A stretch of 9,889 nucleotides of DNA from the NCBI GenBank assembly GCA_913009535.1, contig CAJVXR010000058.1, positions 1 to 9,889 of the forward strand, read 5' to 3'. This document shows, one piece after another, positions 1-6,468 of the stretch. The position numbers and the translations under genes are program-made. The first letter of the stretch is position 1. The number at the start of each line of letters is the position of its first letter. The notes below the pieces were generated by a model that saw only the letters and a program-made list of their open reading frames with translations, was not told the DNA's origin and searched no databases. Source of the stretch: an uncultured Flavobacteriales bacterium. Lineage in GTDB: Bacteria > Bacteroidota > Bacteroidia > Flavobacteriales > Flavobacteriaceae.

Positions 1-254
1 ATTTCAAAGAAATTAATTGGTCAAAATATATACCCCCAGAAAATTTTTATTTTTTCGAAGTTCAATTAATATTTAAAGAAATTATTTTTAACGGACTGAT
101 TTATATGCCCGATCCTAAAACAAAATCTGATCACCATCAAATTAGCAACCTATTTGAATTACTCATGCCTAAAATTGAAGGAATAAAGGAAGGTGAAAAT
201 ATTATTTTAAAACTAAGAGAAGATGACTTTAACTTTATGATAAAAAGTCCATAA
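1..254 (+). CDS. 3' end of an unrecognised protein (5'-truncated by window edge)
   Basis: A reading frame open from the left edge (first complete codon at position 3) runs without interruption to TAA at 252-254, giving the last 83 residues of a protein. The only internal ATGs are late and in mid-sequence, so the true start lies outside the window. The fragment is soluble-looking and charged. It begins FKEINWSKYIPPENFYFF, has a middle stretch with paired histidines (SDHHQISNLF) and ends in a Lys/Glu/Asp-rich tail (KLREDDFNFMIKSP). No transmembrane segment, repeat or known motif is visible. I do not recognise the family and assign no function. Codon use is AT-rich like its neighbours, and the frame is a better coding candidate than the others at this edge because it stays open for 83 codons. 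The next gene on this strand starts 130 bases downstream behind its own candidate promoter, so co-transcription is not needed. Confidence 0.6.
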   Translation, partial: FKEINWSKYIPPENFYFFEVQLIFKEIIFNGLIYMPDPKTKSDHHQISNLFELLMPKIEGIKEGENIILKLREDDFNFMIKSP

Positions 255-327
255 GCCTAATTAATATAAAACTATCAAAAATAGTATTCTGTTGTGTGAT
301 GCATTTTCTTTTAAACCAAGGACATAT

Positions 328-335
328 TATTTTTG
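328..335 (+). promoter_or_regulatory. Candidate Bacteroidota -7 element (TATTTTTG) for the OmpA-like gene
   Basis: TATTTTTG matches the Bacteroidota sigma-ABfr -7 consensus TAnnTTTG at every fixed position, and sits about 50 bases before the ATG at 385. The upstream -33 region has only a T-run (TTTT at 304-307, 20 bases upstream) rather than a clear TTTG, so the match is partial. The rest of the 130-base gap (255-384) shows no other clear signal. The sequence just before the ATG (GTAAGCA) is a poor Shine-Dalgarno, as is usual in this phylum. Confidence 0.4.
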
Positions 336-384
336 GTAAGTTTATATTAATTACATTCGCTTTGCCCAATCAAATCTGTAAGCA

Positions 385-1353
385 ATGAAAAAAATATATT
401 TCACTTTATTTATGATTCCAATAATAGGATACTCACAAATCAAAATTAGTGGAGTTGTTAAAGACAAAGAAACTGGAACATTAATCGAAAATGCTATAGT
501 TACTCTTAAGCCATCTAATATAGTTGGAGCTGGATATTATTCAGGAAAAAAAACTATAAAAAATGGTGCATTTCAATTAAGCACTAATTTTAATTATCCT
601 CTTCAACTTATTACAACTAAAAAAGGCTGTAAGACCAAAAAGATTAAAATTAAAAAAGGGGATAGTTATATTGAGATTATAATAAAATGTGATTCAGAAT
701 CCATACAAAAAATTATAGAAGAACAAACTTTAGATACTGATAATGATGGTGTTCTTGATAGAGACGACAAATGTATTGATGTAGTAGGAGAAATTGATAA
801 TAATGGTTGTCCTTGGGCAGATAATGATAAAGATGGAATTAAAAATGCGGAAGATTCTTGTATCGATGAAGCTGGTCCAAAGGAAAATAATGGATGTCCT
901 TGGGCAGATGATGATCAAGATGGTGTTCCAAACAGTGATGATAATTGTATAGATGAAGCTGGTCCAAAGGAAAATAATGGATGTCCTACAAAGCCTGCTG
1001 ATTTTATGAAATTCATAGAGAGTGATATGAATAAATTTTTATTCTCTACCGATAGTAGTGAATTAAATTCAGGTAATAAAATAACTCTTGAAATGGTTAA
1101 AGGGCTTTTAGGTAAATATCCTAAAACTTCGATCACTATTGAGGGACACGCCTCAAGTGATGGGAGTTCAAATTATAATCAGAAACTATCTGTACAACGT
1201 TCAATTACAATAAAAGAATACTTAATTTCTAAAAGCATTGATGCAAAAAGATTAAATATTAAAGGTTATGGGGAAAGTCAAATAATTGGTGATAATAATA
1301 CTGAAAAAGGAAGAGCTGATAGTAGACGTGCTAATCTTAAAATAGATCTTTAA
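385..1353 (+). CDS. OmpA-family outer-membrane/peptidoglycan-associated protein with TSP3 repeats
   Basis: This 322-residue exported protein probably links the outer membrane or periplasmic surface to peptidoglycan. Visible parts in order: a signal peptide (MKKIYFTLFMIPIIGYS, likely cut before Gln18); a carboxypeptidase-regulatory-like beta-sandwich at about 20-101 (ISGVVKDKETGTLIENAIV); three tandem 29-residue thrombospondin type 3 repeats at 115-201, each with a DxDxDG-type calcium loop and two Cys 12 residues apart; and an OmpA C-terminal domain at about 215-322 (EGHASSDGSSNYNQKLS, then GYGES and GRADSRRANL). In the OmpA domain Arg272 aligns with the diaminopimelate-contacting Arg286 of E. 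coli OmpA, but Ser257 stands where Asp271 would be. There is no N-terminal eight-stranded barrel, so the classical OmpA porin role is unlikely. The gene appears monocistronic and converges on the peptidase gene. The ATG start is supported by the signal peptide. Family call is firm; the exact cell-surface role is inferred. Confidence 0.93.
   Translation: MKKIYFTLFMIPIIGYSQIKISGVVKDKETGTLIENAIVTLKPSNIVGAGYYSGKKTIKNGAFQLSTNFNYPLQLITTKKGCKTKKIKIKKGDSYIEIIIKCDSESIQKIIEEQTLDTDNDGVLDRDDKCIDVVGEIDNNGCPWADNDKDGIKNAEDSCIDEAGPKENNGCPWADDDQDGVPNSDDNCIDEAGPKENNGCPTKPADFMKFIESDMNKFLFSTDSSELNSGNKITLEMVKGLLGKYPKTSITIEGHASSDGSSNYNQKLSVQRSITIKEYLISKSIDAKRLNIKGYGESQIIGDNNTEKGRADSRRANLKIDL
727..987 (+). repeat. 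Three tandem 87-bp units encoding TSP3 calcium-binding repeats
   Basis: Three consecutive 29-codon units encode residues 115-143, 144-172 and 173-201 of the OmpA-like protein. Units two and three share an identical 36-base stretch at 865-900 and 952-987, encoding DEAGPKENNGCP, exactly 87 bases apart. Unit one has diverged (VVGEIDNNGCP). Perfect nucleotide identity confined to the last two units points to a recent duplication or gene conversion, and makes unit number prone to change. Confidence 0.9.
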
Positions 1354-1388
1354 TTAATATACATGATCATATTATCCTTAAATATTAA

Positions 1389-1405
1389 CCCTCCACTTGT
1401 GAGGG
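1389..1405. terminator. Weak hairpin between convergent genes, possible bidirectional terminator
   Basis: CCCTC (1389-1393) pairs with GAGGG (1401-1405) around a 7-base loop, and flanking AA and TT can extend the stem past one unpaired base. It lies in the 60-base gap between the stop codons of the convergent OmpA-like and peptidase genes, where a shared terminator would be expected. Neither strand has a strong U-run after the stem (the minus strand reads TTAATATTT), so the evidence is modest. Confidence 0.35.
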
Positions 1406-1413
1406 CTTAAAAC

Positions 1414-3864
1414 CTATCCTTTTGGTTTGTCTTTTGTTAATTTTAAAAAAGTTTTTCTGTTTTTAACGTATTTTTCCAACCATTGATCTTGTTCCCAAAT
1501 GAGATGAAGGATTGTTTCTTTTGCTCTATATCCATGACTTTCCCTTGGAAACATGACTAATCTAGTTGTTGCGCCAAGACCTTTGAGAGCATTATAATAT
1601 CGTTCACTCTGTAGAGGGTAAGTTCCTGAATTATTGTCTGCTTCACCATGAACTAATAATAAAGGAGTTTTCATTTTATCAGCATGCATAAAGGGTGACA
1701 TAGTATAATATACTTCTGGAGCTTCCCAATAAGATCTAGATTCACTTTGAAAACCAAATGGTGTTAATGTTCTGTTATAGGCACCACTTCTCGCTATTCC
1801 TGCAGCAAATAAATTAGAATGACTAAGTAAATTAGCTACCATAAATGCTCCATAACTATGCCCTCCTACAGCTATTCTATTTCTGTCAGCATATCCTTTC
1901 TCTACAACAGCATTAATAGCAGCTTCCGCATTGGCAACTAATTGAGTCCGAAAGCTATCATTAGGCTCATCCGTTCCTTCGCCGATAATTGGGAAAGCAG
2001 CCCGATCTAAAACCAGATACCCCTGTGTTACCCAATAAATTGGAGAACCCCAACTTGGATATAAAAATCGATTGGGATTATTTGTTTTTTGAGAAGCACT
2101 GGATTTATCTTTGAATTCTCTAGGATACGCCCACAAAATCATTGGTAATTTTTTTGGATTGTCTTTATCAAATCCCTCTGGAGTATAAAGAATCCCACTT
2201 AAATCTAGTCCATCTTTACGTTTATATGAAATGAGTTCTTTCCCAACATTTTTAAGATTTTTAAATGGATTTTCAAAAAAGGTTTGTTGTTTAAGTGTAT
2301 TTTTTTCATCTAGACTTCTAGTGAAGTAATTTGGATATTCATTTTTAGATTCGATTCGAATACTCAATTTTTTTTCAATAATATCATAATCATAAAGCTG
2401 TTCAAATTTATCTGTATAATTCGATTCATAGGTTCGATTCTTTTTATTTGATTTCAAATTAATTTGATCCAAAAATGGAAATTGTCCTTTTTTAGAAAAT
2501 CCATCACCCAAAAGAAAAGCCATATTTCCATCCAAGGCTAAGATTTTTTCACCATACTTTCCCTTTCGAGTGACAAAGTCACCTGGATCACTATATCTGT
2601 CTTGATAATTCCGATCAACAATAACTCTAGCTGGAATATCGGGCTTAGAGGGTGAAAATATATATGTTTTTGAATTCCGACTATTCCACCATCTGTCGTA
2701 AATGATAGCATTTAAATCGTTGCCCCAAATTACACCAGCGTATCGGTTTATTATTTTTGTCAATAAAATAGACTTTTGGCCGAAAGGAGCTTCCCACTCA
2801 TACAATGCATCTCTATAAGGAACTTTAATTTCAGGATTCCCTTTGTCTAATGCCTCCACATAATAAATGGTAGAAGGTTTATCTTTACGCCATCCTATGT
2901 CTCTTTTATAATTGCTAACTGCCATAAATCCTTTTGGAAGGACCTCTTGAAGTGGATTATCAGATATTAATTTAACTAGTTGGGCATCCAAATCATAAAC
3001 ATGGGTTTCGGTAGGGAAACGATAATAAGGTACTAGATAAGAAAAAGGTTCTTTTACAAATGATACCATTACATATTTACCATTTGGAGATATACTTACA
3101 CCTCTATACATTCGTGCATCTAAAAAAAGGCTTTTGTTGCCATTCAGATCAATCTTATAAATTTCTGATCTGCTCAATTGAGTGAAATTTTTAGAATCTG
3201 TAGGGTTCTTAATTAAATCTTGGTAAGTCCTATTTTGAGCTTTTTCTCCATTATTTTCAGTGACTTTTGGACCCGTTGGAACAATTACGGATTGATCAAT
3301 AATATCTTCTATGTCTTTAGGTATTAATTTAACTAATAACTCTTTACTACTTTTGAACCAATTTATACTATTCCCCATGGTTGCATTAATTGGTTGAGAA
3401 CTCAATTTTTTTACTTTTCTAGTAGTAACATCTAAAATCCAAAGTTCAACACTTGAATCTGAAGTGTGAGTCATTGCAATCATTTTTTCATCTGGTGACC
3501 AGATAAAGTTTGTCAACTGAGGTTTATTTGGAAGTCCATCTACAAGCAAAGGGGTCTCTCCTTTTTCAAAATTTACTAGTTCAACATTATTATAATAAGT
3601 AGTTCTACTTCCGATAAAACGCTTTGGATCTACGCGAAGACCCGCGATACGGAGTTCTTTTCTTGATAAATCAGCTATACTTTTGTAAGTTGAACGCGAT
3701 AGAAGCACCATAACAGTATTTTTAGTATTTCGCAATACAGTTGGAGCTAAATCAACATCTATTAGATCCAATAGCTCTTTCTTAGGAACCTGATACCCTA
3801 ATTCTTCTTGAGCATTTAAAAGATAAGACGCTGTTATGAATAAAGTAATTACAATATTTTTCAT
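1414..3864 (-). CDS. Exported S9-family serine peptidase, glutamyl-endopeptidase type
   Basis: This 816-residue protein is a prolyl-oligopeptidase-superfamily serine peptidase that probably cleaves peptides in the periplasm. It has a signal peptide (MKNIVITLFITASYLLNA, then QEE), a long beta-propeller-like region at about 30-530 (blades with WSPDEKMIAMTH and ISPNGKYVMVSF), and a C-terminal alpha/beta-hydrolase domain at about 545-800. The catalytic triad is complete: Ser670 in GGHSYG (codon 1855-1857), Asp743 in HGEADNNSG and His777 in RESHGY. The block from GGHSYGAFM through GIARSGAYNRTLTPFGFQ and SPFMHADK closely resembles plant chloroplast glutamyl endopeptidase (S9D) as I remember it, suggesting cleavage after Glu; that specificity is inferred. 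The ATG at 3862-3864 was chosen over an in-frame TTG two codons upstream because it gives a typical Lys-hydrophobic signal peptide. Length suits the family. It is transcribed away from the flavoprotein gene across a 395-base divergent gap and converges on the OmpA-like gene. Confidence 0.93.
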   Translation of the reverse strand: MKNIVITLFITASYLLNAQEELGYQVPKKELLDLIDVDLAPTVLRNTKNTVMVLLSRSTYKSIADLSRKELRIAGLRVDPKRFIGSRTTYYNNVELVNFEKGETPLLVDGLPNKPQLTNFIWSPDEKMIAMTHTSDSSVELWILDVTTRKVKKLSSQPINATMGNSINWFKSSKELLVKLIPKDIEDIIDQSVIVPTGPKVTENNGEKAQNRTYQDLIKNPTDSKNFTQLSRSEIYKIDLNGNKSLFLDARMYRGVSISPNGKYVMVSFVKEPFSYLVPYYRFPTETHVYDLDAQLVKLISDNPLQEVLPKGFMAVSNYKRDIGWRKDKPSTIYYVEALDKGNPEIKVPYRDALYEWEAPFGQKSILLTKIINRYAGVIWGNDLNAIIYDRWWNSRNSKTYIFSPSKPDIPARVIVDRNYQDRYSDPGDFVTRKGKYGEKILALDGNMAFLLGDGFSKKGQFPFLDQINLKSNKKNRTYESNYTDKFEQLYDYDIIEKKLSIRIESKNEYPNYFTRSLDEKNTLKQQTFFENPFKNLKNVGKELISYKRKDGLDLSGILYTPEGFDKDNPKKLPMILWAYPREFKDKSSASQKTNNPNRFLYPSWGSPIYWVTQGYLVLDRAAFPIIGEGTDEPNDSFRTQLVANAEAAINAVVEKGYADRNRIAVGGHSYGAFMVANLLSHSNLFAAGIARSGAYNRTLTPFGFQSESRSYWEAPEVYYTMSPFMHADKMKTPLLLVHGEADNNSGTYPLQSERYYNALKGLGATTRLVMFPRESHGYRAKETILHLIWEQDQWLEKYVKNRKTFLKLTKDKPKG

Positions 3865-3971
3865 TTTCAATTTATTTAAGCGGAAAGTAACTAAAACTAT
3901 TTAAAAAAAGTAAAATGTCTACATAAAGTGAAAAAGATAGAATTTAAAAAAATAGAAAAAATGAAGAAAAT

Positions 3972-4008
3972 GATCAAAAATTGATCGAAAATGAGTAAAA
4001 TATACTCA
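3972..4008. promoter_or_regulatory. Two palindromes 21 bp apart, candidate operator
   Basis: GATCAAAAATTGATC (3972-3986) is a perfect inverted repeat with 6-bp arms and a 3-base centre. TGAGTAAAATATACTCA (3992-4008) is a perfect inverted repeat with 6-bp arms and a 5-base centre. Their centres, 3979 and 4000, are exactly 21 bp apart, about two helical turns, so a dimeric regulator bound at each would face the same side of the DNA. The second overlaps a minus-strand -7 candidate. The arms differ in sequence between the two sites, which weakens the case for one regulator. Neither is followed by a T-run as a terminator would be. Confidence 0.4.
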
Positions 4009-4014
4009 AAAATA
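4007..4014 (-). promoter_or_regulatory. Candidate -7 element (TATTTTTG) for the S9 peptidase gene
   Basis: On the minus strand this reads TATTTTTG, a full match to TAnnTTTG, and it overlaps the right end of the TGAGTA/TACTCA palindrome. Transcription from it would start near 4000 and leave a leader of roughly 135 bases before the peptidase ATG. No clear -33 TTTG lies upstream (only ATCAAAAAG). The one-mismatch TAGTTTTA at 3892-3899 is a closer alternative. Confidence 0.3.
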
Positions 4015-4230
4015 GTAAAAAATGATAAATAATAGACTTTTTGATATTTTTAAAAATTTCGAAGTAACTAAAACTAGAGCACCTACAAATTCACTTTAGT
4101 ATTCGCTGTATTTTGAATGTATTTTCAAAGATTATTTCGGTAATTATTCTTTACTACATTTTCTTTAATTAGAATTAGTCAATCCTCATTAATTAATTTG
4201 CCGATATTACAAGTGTAAATAAATTACAAC

Positions 4231-4238
4231 TATTTTTG
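4231..4238 (+). promoter_or_regulatory. Candidate -7 element (TATTTTTG) for the FMN reductase-like gene
   Basis: TATTTTTG matches the Bacteroidota -7 consensus TAnnTTTG and ends 21 bases before the ATG at 4260, implying a short leader of about 15-18 bases. It overlaps the TTG at 4236-4238 that opens a longer frame, which argues that the TTG is not the translation start. A TTTG at 4197-4200 is 30 bases upstream, too far for the usual -33 spacing. Confidence 0.4.
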
Positions 4239-4259
4239 TTTAAATTAAACTTATCAGTG

Positions 4260-4793
4260 ATGAAGAAAATTGTTGCTTTTGGTGCGAGTTCATCAAAGAA
4301 ATCAATTAATAAAATTTTAGCAAATTTTGCAGCAAAACAAATTGAAGATGCTGAAGTTAATTTATTAGATTTAAATGATTTTGAAATGCCAATTTACAGT
4401 GTAGATTATGAAAATGAGATTGGTATTCCTGAACAGGCATATAAATTTAAAAATGAATTGAGTTCTGCTAATGGGATTATAATATCTTTTGCCGAGCATA
4501 ATGGCTCTTATACTGCTGCTTTCAAAAATATCTTTGATTGGATTTCTAGAGTTGAAAAAATCGTTTGGTTCAACAAACCAATGTTTTTATTAGCTACCTC
4601 TGATGGAGCAAGAGGAGCAATTACTGTTCTTAAAGTTGCTCACGATAGAATTTCAAAAGGAGGTCAATTATATATTCCTAGCTACTCCCTTCCAAATTTT
4701 AGCCAAAATTTTGATGATAAATTAGGTATAATAGATGAAAATTTGAAAATTGAGTTCAACTCACTTATTAAATCATTTAGTGAAATTTTATAG
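4260..4793 (+). CDS. NADPH-dependent FMN reductase-like flavoprotein
   Basis: This 177-residue cytoplasmic protein has the flavodoxin-like fold of NAD(P)H-dependent FMN reductases, which bind FMN and pass electrons from NAD(P)H to flavin, quinone, metal or azo substrates. Strand 1 and the phosphate loop are at 3-18 (IVAFGASSSKKSINK), followed by the VNLLDLNDFEMPIYS segment at about 33-47. The isoalloxazine-contacting region is at 73-97 (IIISFAEHNGSYTAAFKNIFDW, given in part). It corresponds to the common PEYNxSxPxxLKNxxDW motif, with AEHN replacing PEYN. SDGARGA at 114-120 fits the usual GxxGG-type loop near the flavin. Start: an in-frame TTG eight codons upstream lies inside a -7 promoter match, and from the ATG the protein begins directly at strand 1 as in the family, so ATG 4260 is preferred. 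There is no signal peptide or membrane segment. It is divergent from the S9 gene and converges on the GH28-like gene; the 77-base gap after it shows no good terminator. Substrate unknown. Confidence 0.9.
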   Translation: MKKIVAFGASSSKKSINKILANFAAKQIEDAEVNLLDLNDFEMPIYSVDYENEIGIPEQAYKFKNELSSANGIIISFAEHNGSYTAAFKNIFDWISRVEKIVWFNKPMFLLATSDGARGAITVLKVAHDRISKGGQLYIPSYSLPNFSQNFDDKLGIIDENLKIEFNSLIKSFSEIL

Positions 4794-4870
4794 CCTGTCC
4801 ACTGTAATTTATAATCTTTAATTAGTAATACTTTAACACCACTGTATTTGTTTAGCGTCATTACCCTAAT

Positions 4871-6436
4871 CTAATCATTCTTCGGGTAAAAAATTTTAGT
4901 TTTCTTATTGAAAGAAAGATCATTAATTAATTTATAATTTTCTCCTTTGGACAATTTAATGTCAAATAATTTTTCATGATCATATGCAGCAGAGATGTTA
5001 AAGTTTCGCACAATTAAATTTTCAAAACTTTCTACTTCAAGGCCATTAGTGAAAAAACTGGAAGTTGGATTTTTCCACTCTAATAAAATATCATCCAGCT
5101 CCAGGCCCTTTACTCCTGAAGCATAAAAAGCAGCAATGTCTCTTTTAAATAATCCTTTTTTTACAGAGAAGGAGGGTCTTAAATCAAAATTTCCACCATA
5201 TTTTCTTGAATAAACACCTGAATTTATTTTTATACTAATCCCAGTCATTTTTATCCTTTTTATTACATTATTACCTTCGCCGTATATTACAATACCACTT
5301 TCAGAATTAGCTTTAATATTGTTAAATGTTATATTATTAATAATCCCTGAGTTACCGTTTTTTGATGATGGAATTGCAGATATATGAATGGGTTCACTTT
5401 TCCCCCACCAGCCATCAGAATGTAATCTTGTTTCCATTATGATATTGGTAAAAGTCACATCACTTATATTACTATTATCTCTTGAAAAGAGTCCAATTCC
5501 TCTGTTCGAATCATTAATAATTATGTTATTAAAAAGCACATTTCTTATGGGTTTTTCTCCATAACCAACTCTTATACCTGATGATTTTGATGTAACAAAA
5601 CAATTGCTAAATATTATATTTTTTGCCTCTTTAGAGTTATTACCATAAGTATATTCTTCTAAACCCGAAATAAAACCTGTAACTATTAAAGCATCATCAC
5701 CGGCAATAACATTTGAATTTGAAACATTTACATTACTTGATGAAGTGATATGAATTCCATCACTATTGGGAATTAATAGATTATTATTTATGGTGATTTC
5801 GGATATTTTAACGTTGTCACTCCCTCCAATCCTAATTGTCCATTTAGGAGCATCTAAAAAATGAATGTCTTGAATGATGATGTTTTCTGCATTACTAATG
5901 GTTATAATGTGTCCAGGTCTTTCGAAAAATTTAAGAGGGCCATCTTCAAGATCCAATGTGTCTTGATATTTTCCTTTTTGACGAGTATACTTCCTTTCCT
6001 CTTTTGATGGAATAAAGCGAGTGTTTTTTTTCATAAAGAATGTTCCTCTTCCATCAATAACACCTTTCCCAGTTATGGATACATTTATGACATCATTGGC
6101 AAATAAGATGCCCATATAATTTTTCCCAGAGTAGTAATACCCTTCAGGCATAATATCATAGTTGTTTATATCTTCACTTCCAATCAATACAGAACCTCTC
6201 TCCAGATTAAGATTCACGTTTGATTTAAGATAAATGGTTCCTGTTATAAACTTTCCTTTTGGTATTATAACGGTTCCCCCTCCTAATAAACTGCATTGAT
6301 TAATTGCATTGTTTATAGGATCCGTGTTAACAAAAGAACCATCAGGTTTAGCGCCAAAATCGATTATATTATATGTCTGAGCGTAAACTAAATTAAAACA
6401 CAGGAGAATTAAAAAAAAATAGAAAGGTCTAGACAT
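4871..6436 (-). CDS. Exported GH28-like right-handed beta-helix glycosidase with atypical active site
   Basis: This 521-residue exported protein is related to polygalacturonases and rhamnogalacturonan hydrolases (glycoside hydrolase family 28, pectin-lyase-like fold). It has a signal peptide (MSRPFYFFLILLCFNLVYA, then QTY), the diagnostic N-terminal block at about 20-95 (IIDFGAKPDG, GGGTVIIPKGKF), and many NI/NV-type beta-helix turns. The acidic residues are present: Asp226 in PNSDGIHI, and Asp247-Asp248 in AGDDALIV. The family GHG motif is replaced by SSG (285-287, in KSSGIRVGYG), and the RIK motif by GLF (315-317, in RGIGLFSRD). A Trp-rich element DGWWGKSEPIHISA follows at about 341-354; I recall similar sequences in a Bacteroidota GH28-like subgroup, so activity may be retained on another sugar. 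The ATG at 6434-6436 is preferred over GTG and TTG codons just upstream because it abuts the signal peptide. There is no T9SS C-terminal domain and no SusC/SusD pair in view. Substrate not assignable. Confidence 0.85.
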   Translation of the reverse strand: MSRPFYFFLILLCFNLVYAQTYNIIDFGAKPDGSFVNTDPINNAINQCSLLGGGTVIIPKGKFITGTIYLKSNVNLNLERGSVLIGSEDINNYDIMPEGYYYSGKNYMGILFANDVINVSITGKGVIDGRGTFFMKKNTRFIPSKEERKYTRQKGKYQDTLDLEDGPLKFFERPGHIITISNAENIIIQDIHFLDAPKWTIRIGGSDNVKISEITINNNLLIPNSDGIHITSSSNVNVSNSNVIAGDDALIVTGFISGLEEYTYGNNSKEAKNIIFSNCFVTSKSSGIRVGYGEKPIRNVLFNNIIINDSNRGIGLFSRDNSNISDVTFTNIIMETRLHSDGWWGKSEPIHISAIPSSKNGNSGIINNITFNNIKANSESGIVIYGEGNNVIKRIKMTGISIKINSGVYSRKYGGNFDLRPSFSVKKGLFKRDIAAFYASGVKGLELDDILLEWKNPTSSFFTNGLEVESFENLIVRNFNISAAYDHEKLFDIKLSKGENYKLINDLSFNKKTKIFYPKND

Positions 6437-6468
6437 CACATTCAATATAATTGTGAGTGTAAAATACT

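Larger units (their letters stand above)
3885..4076. repeat. 15-bp direct repeat flanking the A-rich segment
   Basis: AAGTAACTAAAACTA occurs at 3885-3899 and again, identically and in the same orientation, at 4062-4076. The copies enclose 162 bases holding the A-rich tract and both palindromes. The left copy is 20 bases upstream of the peptidase start codon and, read on the minus strand, contains TAGTTTTA, one base off the -7 consensus TAnnTTTG. The repeat could be paired binding sites or the scar of an insertion or duplication; sequence alone does not decide. Confidence 0.6.
3865..4259. other. 395-base divergent intergenic control region
   Basis: This gap separates two divergently transcribed genes and contains no credible coding frame. 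Its left half (about 3900-4040) is extremely A-rich on the + strand, with long A-tracts that should be intrinsically curved. It contains four copies of AAAATGA (3958, 3967, 3988 and 4019), two palindromes 21 bp apart, and a 12-bp palindrome ATTTTTAAAAAT at 4046-4057. Identical 15-mers lie at 3885-3899 and 4062-4076. Candidate -7 promoter elements face both ways (4007-4014 minus, 4231-4238 plus). The right half (about 4080-4230) shows no further structure that I can name. Confidence 0.6.

Noticed and set aside
727..987. Regular repeats considered as a CRISPR array
   Set aside because: The 87-base period is in frame inside a gene and encodes TSP3 motifs; there are no spacers or cas genes.
730..1136. 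Minus-strand open frames opposite the OmpA-like gene
   Set aside because: They mirror the repetitive acidic codons of the real gene, have no family features and no start signals; they are antisense shadows.
3868..3870. TTG as the S9 peptidase start
   Set aside because: An ATG two codons downstream gives a standard signal peptide, and TTG initiation is uncommon in this phylum.
3961..3984. Tiny frame ATGAAGAAAATGATCAAAAA to TGA as a leader peptide
   Set aside because: It is only seven codons in an A-rich tract, has no attenuator-like hairpin with T-run behind it, and is far from the next + strand gene.
4236..4238. TTG as the FMN reductase-like start
   Set aside because: It lies inside a TAnnTTTG promoter match, and the eight extra residues precede the family's usual N-terminus.
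4861..4889. Inverted repeat TTACCC ... GGGTAA spanning the GH28-like stop codon, considered as a terminator
   Set aside because: The 6-bp arms are separated by 17 bases, the stem is weak and no T-run follows on either strand.
6398..6400. Cys in the GH28-like signal peptide as a lipoprotein cysteine
   Set aside because: The residues before it (LILLC) do not fit a lipobox, which needs a small residue before Cys, and the hydrophobic core continues past it to a VYA|Q signal peptidase I site.
4871..6436. GH28-like gene as part of a polysaccharide utilisation locus
   Set aside because: No SusC/SusD pair, sulfatase, other glycosidase or hybrid two-component sensor is in the window; its neighbours are a flavoprotein and a permease-peptidase.
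6437..6445. TTG or GTG starts for the GH28-like gene
   Set aside because: The ATG at 6434-6436 directly precedes the signal peptide; the upstream codons add nothing family-like.
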